From: an uncultured Agathobacter sp.
GTDB lineage: Bacteria; Bacillota; Clostridia; Lachnospirales; Lachnospiraceae
Direction: 5' to 3'
DNA: 35,998 bases
NCBI GenBank assembly: GCA_934358675.1
Contig: CAKRKX010000014.1
Span: 1 to 35,998, forward strand
The notes beneath the pieces are model-generated. The model saw only the letters and a program-made list of their open reading frames with translations. It had not been told where the DNA came from and did no database searches. The stretch's first letter is position 1. The number at the start of each line of letters is the position of its first letter. Positions 1-8,244 of this stretch are shown piece after piece. The position numbers and the translations under genes are program-made.

Positions 1-588
1 GTGTGTAACGAGGATAACCGTGCGTTTCTCCTCCTTACAGAGTTTCTGCAACAGTTCGAGCACGATCACACCGGTCTCCGAGTCGAGCGCACCGGTCGGC
101 TCATCTCCGAGCAGGATCTTCGGATTCTTGGCAAGTGCACGCGCGATCGACACACGCTGCTGCTCACCGCCGGACATCTGTGCCGGGAATTTGTTTCTGC
201 ACTCGCTTAAGCCCACCAGTTTCAACAGTTCATCCGCATCGCGCGCATCCTTTACGATGCTTTTGACCAAAGCGATATTCTCATAGGAAGTCAGACTCGG
301 GATCAGATTGTAAAACTGAAAGATAAATCCGATCTTATCCGCACGGTATCTGCCAAGCTGCTTGTCGTTCATCTTCGCCACATCGCTTCCGTCCACGATC
401 ACGCTTCCGCTTGTCGGCACATCCATTCCGCCTAACATATTTAAAACGGTGGATTTTCCGGCGCCGGACTGTCCCAGGATGACAACGAACTCGCCCTCCT
501 CAATCTCAAAATTTACATGGTCGACCGCCTTAAAAAGCGTATCGCCGCTTCCATATTCTTTTACTACATCTTTAAATTGTACGATCAT
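1..588 (-). CDS. ABC transporter ATP-binding protein, MacB/LolD type (3' end outside window)
   Basis: This is the ATPase subunit of an ABC export or lipoprotein-type system of the MacB/LolD/BceA class. The 196 visible residues contain Walker A (GQSGAGKST, about residues 39-47), a Q-loop in FIFQFYNL, the signature MSGGEQQR and Walker B with the following D-loop ([12 protein letters not shown]). The switch histidine is the last visible residue, so only the short C-terminal part of a normal ~225-residue protein is missing. The ATG at 588 is preceded by an AAAGGG ribosome binding site. The permease partner should lie beyond the left edge. The gene diverges from the MATE gene at 824, so the two share a 235-bp control region. 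Family assignment is secure; the substrate is unknown, with antimicrobial peptide or drug export the usual role of this class. Confidence 0.9.
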   Translation of the reverse strand, partial: MIVQFKDVVKEYGSGDTLFKAVDHVNFEIEEGEFVVILGQSGAGKSTVLNMLGGMDVPTSGSVIVDGSDVAKMNDKQLGRYRADKIGFIFQFYNLIPSLTSYENIALVKSIVKDARDADELLKLVGLSECRNKFPAQMSGGEQQRVSIARALAKNPKILLGDEPTGALDSETGVIVLELLQKLCKEEKRTVILVTH

Positions 589-667
589 TTTTCTACCCTT
601 TCACTCCAAAAACTTTGCGTTTTCCTTCAACAAATGGCATCGTCTATCTTATAAAAGACTACCTATT

Positions 668-683
668 GTTAGTTTTCTCTAAC
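668..683. promoter_or_regulatory. Inverted repeat in divergent promoter region (candidate operator)
   Basis: GTTAG-6 nt-CTAAC is a perfect 5-bp-arm inverted repeat lying between the divergent ABC (588) and MATE (824) genes. Downstream of it on the plus strand are a TTGACA at 718-723 and a TATAGA at 780-785, either of which could belong to the MATE promoter, but neither has a well spaced partner. The size and symmetry fit a dimeric repressor site, but no regulator gene lies alongside. The rest of 589-823 shows nothing else I can name. Confidence 0.3.
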
Positions 684-823
684 CATAATAACGCATTTAA
701 AACCAAAAAGGAAGAGTTTGACAAGAAAAATCAAAATATACTAAATTTAGGCAACGACATTCCCATTTCAAGGGGCTAGTATAGACTTAACATATATCAT
801 GTTATTGAGGGAATTTATAAGTA

Positions 824-2239
824 ATGTTACACATGCGATTAAAAAAGGATACAAAAGCTGACCGTTTCCTGAACAGGCAGCTTACAACCCGTTATTTTAC
901 CTATCAGCAGATTTTTGCAATGCTTCTGCCGCTGATTCTGGATCAGTTTTTCATCAGTATCATCTCGCTTCTGACAAGCGCGATGGTCAGTTCCTCGAGC
1001 CAGGAATCCGTGTCCGCAGTCAGTCTTGTGACTCCGGTCTATCAGATGATCTACGCGATCTACAGCGCGATCTCATCCGCCGGAACGGTCATCATCGCCC
1101 AATACAAAGGACACGGTGACGAGGAGAAGATGAAGAAAGCAGCCGGACAGATCATCAGCTTTACGTTTTGCACGGCGGTGGTGTTTTCCACGATTCTGGT
1201 CATCTTTGCCGGACCGCTCGTCCGTGTGATGTTTGCCGGTGCGGATGAACTGATCATTGCCAAGGCGACCGATTATCTGATCGGATGTGCGCTGTCTTTT
1301 ATCTCCCTTTCCTTATATTTAGGTGGCTTCGCGGTCTTCCGCGGTGTCGGTGAGACGAAGATCTGCCTGCGCCTTTCCATGATCATCAACCTGCTTCATC
1401 TGTTTGCCAGCTTTGTGTTTATCAACCTGATGAACCTTGATATCATCGGAACCGCACTCTCCCTGAATCTGGCGCGGCTGGTCGGCGGTGTGATGGCGAT
1501 CTATTTTCTTCTGTATAAGAAGAGTCCGCTTCGCATCCGCATGCGCGATCTGTTTTCGTTCCATTGGGATATTTTAAAAACCGTGATCCACACAAGCCTT
1601 CCGTTTGCTTTAGAGCAGGTCTGCTTCAACGGTGGCGGAATTATCGTCTCGATGTTTATCGTAAAGCTTGGGACCTCGAACGTTGCCGCGAATGCGGTAA
1701 GTAATTCCACCCTCTATGTCTTCTATGCGATGGGACAGGCCGTGGTCAATCTGTGTGTAACGATCGTCGGACAATGCATCGGTGCCGACGACAAAGATAT
1801 GGCGAAACGATACGGAAAGAAAATGGTATGGCTCGGCGAGGCATGTATTCTCGTTGCGCTTGCCGTCCTGCTTCCGTTTTTGAATCCGATCCTTTGCCTT
1901 TTTCAGGCACCGGAAAATACACTGGGACAGATCTACATCCTGCTTGCGATCGCTTTCGTACCGATGGCGCTGTTCTGGTCAACCTCAAATGTACTGCCGA
2001 ACGTGCTGCGTGCCGCCGGCGATGTTAATTTCACCTCCTACGTATCACTTGCAACCATGTGGGTATTCCGCGTCGGACTCAGCTACGTGGTATCCATCCG
2101 GATGCATGTCGGTATCAATGGTGTATGGATCTGTATGGGACTTGAATGGCTTGTCCGAAGCATTATCTTTTTGCTCCGCTTCCGCTCCGGAAAGTGGCTG
2201 AAACAGAAAACTATTGTGGAAACTTCAGACTCCACGTGA
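824..2239 (+). CDS. MATE family efflux transporter
   Basis: A 471-residue integral membrane protein of the multidrug and toxic compound extrusion family, which exports cationic drugs or metabolites in exchange for Na+ or H+. The sequence has the usual two-lobed layout of about twelve hydrophobic segments, with the MATE-like stretch near residues 60-100 (VSAVSLVTPVYQMIYAIYSA) and a second half starting near residue 250. Length matches the family (about 450-480). A GAGGG site lies 12 bp before the ATG; an in-frame ATG nine bases later is also possible. It is followed 48 bp later by the GGDEF-GAF gene on the same strand, which is probably cotranscribed. Substrate cannot be predicted. Confidence 0.92.
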   Translation: MLHMRLKKDTKADRFLNRQLTTRYFTYQQIFAMLLPLILDQFFISIISLLTSAMVSSSSQESVSAVSLVTPVYQMIYAIYSAISSAGTVIIAQYKGHGDEEKMKKAAGQIISFTFCTAVVFSTILVIFAGPLVRVMFAGADELIIAKATDYLIGCALSFISLSLYLGGFAVFRGVGETKICLRLSMIINLLHLFASFVFINLMNLDIIGTALSLNLARLVGGVMAIYFLLYKKSPLRIRMRDLFSFHWDILKTVIHTSLPFALEQVCFNGGGIIVSMFIVKLGTSNVAANAVSNSTLYVFYAMGQAVVNLCVTIVGQCIGADDKDMAKRYGKKMVWLGEACILVALAVLLPFLNPILCLFQAPENTLGQIYILLAIAFVPMALFWSTSNVLPNVLRAAGDVNFTSYVSLATMWVFRVGLSYVVSIRMHVGINGVWICMGLEWLVRSIIFLLRFRSGKWLKQKTIVETSDST

Positions 2240-2287
2240 TAAACTATAAACAGAACGATAGATTTGACAGATTGGAGTGATATATCA

Positions 2288-3442
2288 ATGCAGATCAATT
2301 GGAGTGTTTACCAACAGGACATGGACGCACTCAAGAAACTTTGGGAAGCCGCCCACCTTGATGAATTGACCAAACTCTTTAACCGGTATGGAATGGAAAC
2401 CTGGATCACCCGGAAGCTGAACGAGAAAGCCGAGAATGATGAGGCAGCCATGCTCGTACTTGATATTGACAATTTTAAATATGTAAATGATACATTCGGA
2501 CATATGCTCGGTGATGCACTTCTTGTCGACATTGCCGAGATGATCCGTGTCTTGTTTGCGGATGGATTCTTCTGCGGGCGCATCGGCGGTGACGAATACC
2601 AGATCTTCGCCTTAAATATTCCGAAGGAAGTCATCTGCAAGAAGGCTGACACACTCTGCCGCCGGATCAAGGAACAATACGAAAAGGAACATCAGAACTA
2701 CAATATTTCGATCAGCATCGGAATCGCCTTTTCCGGCAACGGACGCGGACAGGACTATACGGATCTGTATAAGATGGCGGATCTTGCGCTCTATCAGGCA
2801 AAGTCGGAGGGCAAGAACGGCTACATGCTATATGGCAGCAATACATCTCGTCAGATTTCCGATAATTCCGATCGTCTGCGCGGACAGAATCAGATCGTCC
2901 AGCTCGGAGACAGCGGCTTCTCCCCGACGAAGGTTCTTCTCGATGCCGTCATCGATGAACTGGCGGAACATCACGATCCAAAGACAACGATCGAGACGGT
3001 CTCAAAACTGATCGTTGACACCTTTGATGTCTCACGCGCCTATGCAAGCTGCTACACGAAGGACGAGATGCATATCGGCAAATCTTACTTCTACTCGCAG
3101 ACGAGTGACAACAACATCACACCGAACCTTAAGATGTCCGGTCGCGAATACGAGGCGAAATGCTTCAACAGTGACCACATCTTCTTCTGCACCGATATCG
3201 AACAGTCGGTGGAACCGGTCAAAAGCGAGTTGAAGCGCATGGGTGTCCAGACGCTGCTGCAGATCCTCATCCACAAGGACGGCAAAATCATTGGCACGCT
3301 CGGTATCAACAACTGTGGCTACAAACGCCTCTGGCTGCAAAGTGAAATTGAAGTCATGCACACGATCGCCAAGCTGATGACGAATACCATTCTCGAGCTG
3401 CAGGAGCAGACGGAGGCGGAGTTACATGCGAATGAACAATAG
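2288..3442 (+). CDS. GGDEF domain protein with C-terminal GAF domain (putative diguanylate cyclase)
   Basis: A 384-residue cytoplasmic protein, predicted to make cyclic di-GMP from two GTP. The GGDEF domain spans about residues 20-185, with the metal-binding Asp in VLDIDNFK (residue 59 region), NDTFGH at 67-72, and the active-site loop GGDEY at 100-104, a functional variant of GGDEF. The RxxD inhibitory site that normally sits five residues before the loop is not present. The C-terminal half (about 210-380) reads as a GAF sensor domain; GAF usually precedes GGDEF, so the order is unusual. I chose the ATG at 2288 because GGAG sits 10 bp upstream; an earlier TTG at 2264 lacks this. No membrane segment is seen. 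Probably in an operon with the MATE gene. Confidence 0.88.
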   Translation: MQINWSVYQQDMDALKKLWEAAHLDELTKLFNRYGMETWITRKLNEKAENDEAAMLVLDIDNFKYVNDTFGHMLGDALLVDIAEMIRVLFADGFFCGRIGGDEYQIFALNIPKEVICKKADTLCRRIKEQYEKEHQNYNISISIGIAFSGNGRGQDYTDLYKMADLALYQAKSEGKNGYMLYGSNTSRQISDNSDRLRGQNQIVQLGDSGFSPTKVLLDAVIDELAEHHDPKTTIETVSKLIVDTFDVSRAYASCYTKDEMHIGKSYFYSQTSDNNITPNLKMSGREYEAKCFNSDHIFFCTDIEQSVEPVKSELKRMGVQTLLQILIHKDGKIIGTLGINNCGYKRLWLQSEIEVMHTIAKLMTNTILELQEQTEAELHANEQ

Positions 3443-3456
3443 AACGGATACAAAAA

Positions 3457-3503
3457 GCGGGCAAAAGAATCGAAAGATTCTCTTGCCCACTTTTATATTT
3501 TTA
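3457..3503. terminator. Rho-independent terminator between convergent genes
   Basis: A long imperfect stem (GGGCAA...TTGCCC with an inner GAATC/GATTC) capped by a GAAA tetraloop is followed by a T-rich tract on the plus strand and preceded by an A run on the left. It can therefore stop the plus-strand GGDEF-GAF gene and also the minus-strand Nudix gene that ends at 3523. Confidence 0.8.
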
Positions 3504-3522
3504 TAATTGACTAGACATATCT

Positions 3523-4137
3523 TTACTTCAAAAAGGCAAACGGCTCCTCATCAATGGCATGGATAAATTGCATCAGCATATACGCAGCCCGGACCGAAAC
3601 TCGCTCTTCGGCAAGGATTCTGCGTGCTTCTTTTCGATCCACAAACAGTGTTTCGATATCTTCACTCTCTTCCTGTCCACGAGAACTGATTTCTCCGGTC
3701 ACATATCCATACACCATCGCTCCGCTCTCATCCGTAAGTCCCTGTGCCAGAAAAAACGGTCTGCGGAAACAAGGATCACCACCCTCATATACCTCAAGCG
3801 TCAATCCGGTCTCTTCTTTCATCTCGCGAATCGCACTCTGCGCAGGCGTCTCTCCCGGATCGACAAGACCTGCCGGAATCTCATACATAAAGTCATTCAG
3901 TGGATACCGAAACTGACGGATCATAACGATCTGCCCCGGATTTTCTTTACGCAAAGCATAGACTGCAATTCCTTCCGGATCATTGGCATGCGTATGTGCT
4001 TTCAACTTTTCCTCTGGATTGCGGGAGGCAAAATAATAATCAAATTCTGTCCCCGATTTTGTCAAAGCATCGATATGATACAGATTAAAAAAAGGATTGT
4101 CCGTTAATTTATCTATCTTTCTGCAGCGTTGCATCAT
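3523..4137 (-). CDS. Nudix hydrolase (ADP-ribose pyrophosphatase-like)
   Basis: A 204-residue cytoplasmic hydrolase of nucleoside diphosphate derivatives. The full Nudix box is present at about residues 90-112 (G-x5-E-x7-REMKEETGL), carrying the Mg-binding glutamates. The flanking sequence (FRYPLNDFMYEIPAG) is typical of the ADP-ribose/sugar-nucleotide subgroup, where the beta strand before the box is well conserved. The ATG at 4137 was chosen because GAAGGTGGT lies just upstream; a longer reading from 4194 would run back into the preceding mutase gene. It is the last gene of the manA-mutase-Nudix set, 25 bp after the mutase stop. Its connection to mannose metabolism may be housekeeping of sugar nucleotides, which is inference. 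Confidence 0.88.
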   Translation of the reverse strand: MMQRCRKIDKLTDNPFFNLYHIDALTKSGTEFDYYFASRNPEEKLKAHTHANDPEGIAVYALRKENPGQIVMIRQFRYPLNDFMYEIPAGLVDPGETPAQSAIREMKEETGLTLEVYEGGDPCFRRPFFLAQGLTDESGAMVYGYVTGEISSRGQEESEDIETLFVDRKEARRILAEERVSVRAAYMLMQFIHAIDEEPFAFLK

Positions 4138-4162
4138 TTTACCACCTTCAATTGTTCCAAGT

Positions 4163-5905
4163 TTATTCTCTATTATTCTCCTTGGCATATGCAATCATTG
4201 CGCCCCGAAGCTCATCCAGTTTCTTTTCTGAATCCGCGATACTCTCACTAACCACGCCAAAGTAAAACTTGATCTTCGGCTCGGTTCCGGACGGACGCAC
4301 GCAACACCATGCTCTGTCACTCAATTCATAATATAACACATTGCTCTCGGGAAGTCCCGTTTCAGTCACTTCTCCCGTAGCAATATCGGTTCTTGTATCC
4401 TTCTTGTAATCGCGAAGTGCCAGAACATCCCAGCTTCCGATCTTCTTCGGAGGATTGTTCCGCATCTCATCCATCATGCCTTGGATCTTAGAGGCTCCGT
4501 CCATGCCCTTTAACGTCATGGTCTCAAGTCCCTCTTTATAATAACCATAGTTCTCATATAACGAGATCATAGCATCCCAAAGCGTCATGTTATTGGACTT
4601 GCACCATGCAGCCACCTCGCAGAGCATCATGACAGCAACGCACGCATCCTTATCTCTTGCATAGGTACCGGCAAGACATCCATAACTCTCCTCCAGGCCG
4701 AATACATATTCATAGGTATTCTGCTGCTCGAAGAATTTAATCTGCTCTCCGATATACTTAAATCCGGTGAGAACTTCAATCAATTTTACTCCATACGCCT
4801 TTGCGATTTCCTTTGCCATATCTGTGGTAACGATCGTCTCAACCAACGCTCCGTTCTCAGGAAGAGTACCACTTGCTTTTTTCTCTCTTAAAATATACTC
4901 TGCGATCAGCATTCCGGACATATTTCCGGTAAAGCTTACATATTCGCCACTCTTGGTATCTTTTGCATACACACCGAGCCTGTCTGCATCCGGATCCGTC
5001 GCGAGCACGATATCCGCGTCCACTTCTTTGGCAAGTTTTAAAGCCAGTTCGAAAGCCTTTGGTGACTCCGGGTTCGGATAAGCTACGGTCGGGAAGTTTC
5101 CATCCGGAAGTTCCTGTTCCTTAACAACATACACTTTTTCAAAACCAAGTTCTTTGAGTACACGGCGCACTGGAAGATTTCCGGTTCCGTGAAGCGGTGT
5201 ATAAACGATCTTGATATCCTTTGCCATCGCCTTAATGATCTCCGGATGAATCGACCGTTTCTTTAATTCTTCCATATAGCGGTCATCAATCTCTTTTCCA
5301 ATCGTATAATACAGATCTGCGTGCTCAGCCTCCTCCTGATTCATCGTCTTAACCTGTGCAAAATCGGTCACTTTTGCCACTTCCGCAAGAATGTTCTTAT
5401 CATGCGGAGGTGTAATCTGTGCACCGTCCTCCCAGTATACTTTATACCCATTGTACTCGCGTGGATTATGGCTCGCCGTAATAACAATTCCCGCGATACA
5501 TCCAAGTTCACGAACCGCAAAGGAAAGCTCCGGTGTCGGTCTGAGCGACTCGAAACGATAGGTTTTGATTCCGTTTGCATTCAAGCAGAGCGCTGCCTCA
5601 TCCGAAAATTCTGTTGACATAATTCTCGAATCATATGCAATCGCAACACCTTTGTCCTGTCCGTTCTGCGAAATAATATAGTTAGCCAGTCCCTGTGTCG
5701 CCTGACGAACCGTATAAATGTTCATACGATTGGTTCCTGCACCGATCACCCCTCTTAAGCCGCCGGTACCGAATTCAAGCTGACGATAAAAGCGATCCTT
5801 GATCTCCGCTTCGCTCCCTTCAAGACTACGCAATTCTTTCTTAGTATCCTCATCAAAATAACTGTCTGTACACCACTTGGTATATTCTTTCATATAATCA
5901 TTCAT
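4163..5905 (-). CDS. Phosphohexomutase (phosphoglucomutase/phosphomannomutase)
   Basis: A 580-residue alpha-D-phosphohexomutase that interconverts hexose-1- and hexose-6-phosphates. The four family landmarks are present: the phosphoserine loop ITASHNP with Ser145, the Mg-binding DPDADR at 304-309, the sugar-recognition region with GLEESYG and GFKYIGE, and the C-terminal phosphate-binding RPSGTEPK. The length matches the long PgcA-like bacterial/eukaryotic PGM2 subgroup. It starts at an ATG with AGAGAGGAAA upstream, 21 bp after the manA stop. Because GH130_1 releases mannose-1-phosphate and ManA needs mannose-6-phosphate, the natural role here is the 1-to-6 conversion (phosphomannomutase), though members of this subgroup usually also act on glucose-1-phosphate. 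Substrate preference is inferred from position only. Confidence 0.93.
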   Translation of the reverse strand: MNDYMKEYTKWCTDSYFDEDTKKELRSLEGSEAEIKDRFYRQLEFGTGGLRGVIGAGTNRMNIYTVRQATQGLANYIISQNGQDKGVAIAYDSRIMSTEFSDEAALCLNANGIKTYRFESLRPTPELSFAVRELGCIAGIVITASHNPREYNGYKVYWEDGAQITPPHDKNILAEVAKVTDFAQVKTMNQEEAEHADLYYTIGKEIDDRYMEELKKRSIHPEIIKAMAKDIKIVYTPLHGTGNLPVRRVLKELGFEKVYVVKEQELPDGNFPTVAYPNPESPKAFELALKLAKEVDADIVLATDPDADRLGVYAKDTKSGEYVSFTGNMSGMLIAEYILREKKASGTLPENGALVETIVTTDMAKEIAKAYGVKLIEVLTGFKYIGEQIKFFEQQNTYEYVFGLEESYGCLAGTYARDKDACVAVMMLCEVAAWCKSNNMTLWDAMISLYENYGYYKEGLETMTLKGMDGASKIQGMMDEMRNNPPKKIGSWDVLALRDYKKDTRTDIATGEVTETGLPESNVLYYELSDRAWCCVRPSGTEPKIKFYFGVVSESIADSEKKLDELRGAMIAYAKENNRE

Positions 5906-5926
5906 ACTTGTTTCCTCTCTATGCTC

Positions 5927-6874
5927 CTATTTGTTTACCGTAGATAAAACCAGTTCCAACTGTCCTTTCATCTCCACTCTTCCTAATCCGTATGGTAGAA
6001 TCATATGATCCCCTTTTTTCACCGGATATCCATTTACTGTTCCTTCTCCCTGTACGATCGTTGCATTTAAAAACGGATAGCACTGTTCAAATGCCGCCTG
6101 CTCCACTACATTCATATGAAACACCTGATAATATTCACATGCAATCAGTTTTTGTAATTCATTTGCCTTCGTTCCTTCGACCGGAATCACACACTCTGAA
6201 ACAGAAGGTGCCGGAACCGTAATAACATCCAGGCTTTGTTTTTTGTGTAATTGCCTTGGTTGTCCGTTTGCCAGCCGGTCATAATCATACACACGATATG
6301 TAATATCACTATTCTGTTGTGTTTCAAGGATTGTAATACCACCTTTTATTGCATGAACAGTGCCTGGATTAATCTGAATGAAATCGCCTTTTTTTACCGG
6401 TACTTCGCGAATGAATTCCTTCCACCTTCCATGGTCGATCATATCTTTTAATTTCTCGCGATTCTTAGCATTATGACCGATTACCAGTTTTGAATCCGGT
6501 GCGCAGTCTAAGATATACCAACATTCCATTTTGCCGAGTGAACCCTTCTCATGTTCCATTGCATAAGCATCATCCGGATGTACCTGTATACTTAGATTAT
6601 CCCTCGCATCAATAATTTTAATCAGAAGAGGGTACACATTCCCTTGTAAATTTCCAAATAATTCTCTATGGTTTTCCCATAAATCCGATAATTTTTCTCC
6701 GGCAAATCTTCCATTTGCCACCATACTGTTTCCGTTAGGATGCGCTGCAATGCCCCAACACTCACCGATATCATCGCCTTCTACCGCATAACCGAAATCA
6801 TCTCTGAGTTTTGTTCCACCCCAGATATTATGCGTAAATACAGGCTTCATGAACAAAATTTCTGTTTTTTTCAT
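5927..6874 (-). CDS. manA: Mannose-6-phosphate isomerase, class I
   Basis: A 315-residue zinc enzyme converting mannose-6-phosphate to fructose-6-phosphate, the entry into glycolysis. The N-terminal GG(T)KLRDDFGY is typical of the short bacterial type I enzymes. The predicted zinc ligands are Gln97 and His99 in IQVHPDD, Glu117 and His174 in NPGTVHAIKGG, followed by the catalytic Arg region ITYRVYDYDR. The ATG at 6874 follows an AAAGGAAAA site. It is the first gene of the manA-mutase-Nudix group. A terminator-like hairpin sits only about 30 bp upstream of the start, so expression may depend on readthrough or attenuation (see separate entries). Confidence 0.93.
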   Translation of the reverse strand: MKKTEILFMKPVFTHNIWGGTKLRDDFGYAVEGDDIGECWGIAAHPNGNSMVANGRFAGEKLSDLWENHRELFGNLQGNVYPLLIKIIDARDNLSIQVHPDDAYAMEHEKGSLGKMECWYILDCAPDSKLVIGHNAKNREKLKDMIDHGRWKEFIREVPVKKGDFIQINPGTVHAIKGGITILETQQNSDITYRVYDYDRLANGQPRQLHKKQSLDVITVPAPSVSECVIPVEGTKANELQKLIACEYYQVFHMNVVEQAAFEQCYPFLNATIVQGEGTVNGYPVKKGDHMILPYGLGRVEMKGQLELVLSTVNK

Positions 6875-6905
6875 CTCATTTTCCTTTCAACCAACCTGAC
6901 TTTGA

Positions 6906-6955
6906 GTAAAAAAATGGAAAACGTCATAATGAATCGACGTTCTCCATTTTTACCT
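6906..6955. terminator. Terminator-like hairpin just upstream of manA (possible attenuator)
   Basis: A 12-bp stem with one mismatch (arms 6914-6925 and 6936-6947, loop of 10) is flanked by A and T runs on both sides, so on the minus strand it reads as an intrinsic terminator ending in T7. It follows the GH130_1 gene and ends about 30 nt before the manA ATG. It may simply end the transport operon, but it also lies downstream of a candidate manA promoter at 6990-7019, which would make it a leader attenuator. Confidence 0.7.
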
Positions 6956-6989
6956 TTCATCTCCACAAAGAGATGCGACAGGAGTAACA

Positions 6990-7019
6990 TATATAAAGGG
7001 AGGGTATGATCCGAATCAA
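6990..7019 (-). promoter_or_regulatory. Candidate promoter for manA-mutase-Nudix
   Basis: On the minus strand TTGATT (7019-7014) and TATATA (6995-6990) are separated by 18 bp. Transcription would start near 6983, leaving a leader of about 110 nt that carries a CATCTC/GAGATG hairpin (6958-6975) and then the terminator-like hairpin. The -35 element overlaps an inverted repeat with CCGAATC/GATTCGG arms (7011-7043), which could be an operator. Confidence 0.4.
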
Positions 7020-7043
7020 TTCCAATAAAGAGGATCGATTCGG
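7011..7043. repeat. Inverted repeat between GH130_1 and manA
   Basis: Arms CCGAATC (7011-7017) and GATTCGG (7037-7043) can form a hairpin with a few more pairs inside. A second pair of arms, CGACAGG at 6976-6982 and CCTGTCG at 7062-7068, encloses it. Either RNA structure at the 3' end of the GH130_1 message or a protein-binding site is possible. Confidence 0.5.
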
Positions 7044-7077
7044 TACTTAAGAAATCTTTTCCCTGTCGTTCAGTATT

Positions 7078-8244
7078 TTAACAATTCAAATACTCTAAAT
7101 TTTTCTTAATCAGATCACATCTCTGCTGCACGCACAGCACGCTTCTTCCCGGATCCGCCGGTGTGTTAAATACATAATCCAAAAGGCGGTCGATCGTTGT
7201 AGTTGCCACATGCATTCTCGTATCCGATGATGCATAGTAGATAAATACTTCGTTCTTGTCATTGACGATCGCACCGTTGGTAAATACGACATTAGATACA
7301 TCGCCAACTCTCTCCTCGCCTCTCGGTCCGATGAGAAGTCCGGACGGCTCTGCGATCACCCTGGACGGATCGTTTCGATCCGTTGCAAACGCATAGATGA
7401 CATAGCGCAGACCTGCCGCTGTATTTCTGACACCGTGTGCGATATGGATCCATCCGCGATCGGTCTTGATCGGAGTTGCTCCGGCGCCGTTCTTCGCCTC
7501 TGTGATCGTGTGGTACTTGCGGATACTCGTCATCTTTTCCTCATCGATGACTGCGTGCGTGATATCCTCACACAGACCGAATCCAATGCCGCTTCCGCTT
7601 CCCGTATCGATGAAATCGTCCATCGGACGCGTGTAAAAAGCATACTTTCCGTCCACAAACTCCGGATGAAGGACCACATTTCTCTGCTGTGGAGAACGGA
7701 GTGTCTTTAAATTCTCCAGACGCTCCCAGTGCTTTAAGTCCTTCGTTCTTACAATTCCTGCTGCCGCAACCGCTGCAGACAGATCGTTCACACTCGTATC
7801 CTTGCTCTCGGAACAGAACACCCCGTAGATGTATCCGTCCTCATGCTGTGTCAGTCGCATATCGTATACGTTGGTCTCCTCCGGACACACATCGTCCAGA
7901 AGAATCGGGTAATCCCAGAATCGGAAATTGTCGATTCCGTTGTCACTCTCCGCCACGCCGAAGAAGGACTTTCGATCGTTGCCCTCGATGCGGGCAACCA
8001 GATAATATTTTCCGTTTAAGTAGATCGCTCCGGAATTCATGACCGCATTGATTCCAAGACGCTCCATAAAATACGGATTTGTCTCAGGGTTTAAGTCATA
8101 TCTCCATGTGAGCGGGATCATATCTCTTGTGAGAACGGGATTGACATAACGGTCAAATACCCCGTTGTAAAAATCGCTTTTTTCATTTTTTCTGGAAAGC
8201 AGTTTCTCCTGCTTTGCCAGTTCTACATAATATCTGTCATGCAT
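7078..8244 (-). CDS. GH130 subfamily 1 4-O-beta-D-mannosyl-D-glucose phosphorylase
   Basis: A 388-residue cytoplasmic phosphorylase. The GH130_1 family splits mannosyl-beta-1,4-glucose with phosphate to alpha-mannose-1-phosphate and glucose. The sequence shows the subfamily features: an N-terminal FxxRYxNPVLTRxMIP-like stretch, the NSGAI strand, the catalytic Asp128 in VYDMRL, and the later phosphate-site region [13 protein letters not shown]. The start at 8244 has AAGGAG 9 bp upstream and overlaps the epimerase stop by one base (TAATG), so the two are translationally coupled. A longer reading from 8304 would run inside the epimerase. Pairing with a 2-epimerase is the known signature of the mannobiose-to-mannosylglucose route first worked out in Bacteroides and Ruminococcus. 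The specificity is therefore well supported by both sequence and context. Confidence 0.93.
   Translation of the reverse strand: MHDRYYVELAKQEKLLSRKNEKSDFYNGVFDRYVNPVLTRDMIPLTWRYDLNPETNPYFMERLGINAVMNSGAIYLNGKYYLVARIEGNDRKSFFGVAESDNGIDNFRFWDYPILLDDVCPEETNVYDMRLTQHEDGYIYGVFCSESKDTSVNDLSAAVAAAGIVRTKDLKHWERLENLKTLRSPQQRNVVLHPEFVDGKYAFYTRPMDDFIDTGSGSGIGFGLCEDITHAVIDEEKMTSIRKYHTITEAKNGAGATPIKTDRGWIHIAHGVRNTAAGLRYVIYAFATDRNDPSRVIAEPSGLLIGPRGEERVGDVSNVVFTNGAIVNDKNEVFIYYASSDTRMHVATTTIDRLLDYVFNTPADPGRSVLCVQQRCDLIKKNLEYLNC

Noticed and set aside
754..785. Long-spacer (20 bp) MerR-type promoter before the MATE gene
   Set aside because: ACGACA and TATAGA are weak matches and there is no clear dyad between them or MerR gene nearby.
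6871..6960. 29-codon frame in the manA leader whose stop overlaps the manA start
   Set aside because: GGAG directly abuts its ATG with no spacing and the peptide has no recognisable features; I mention it in the leader finding but do not call it a gene.
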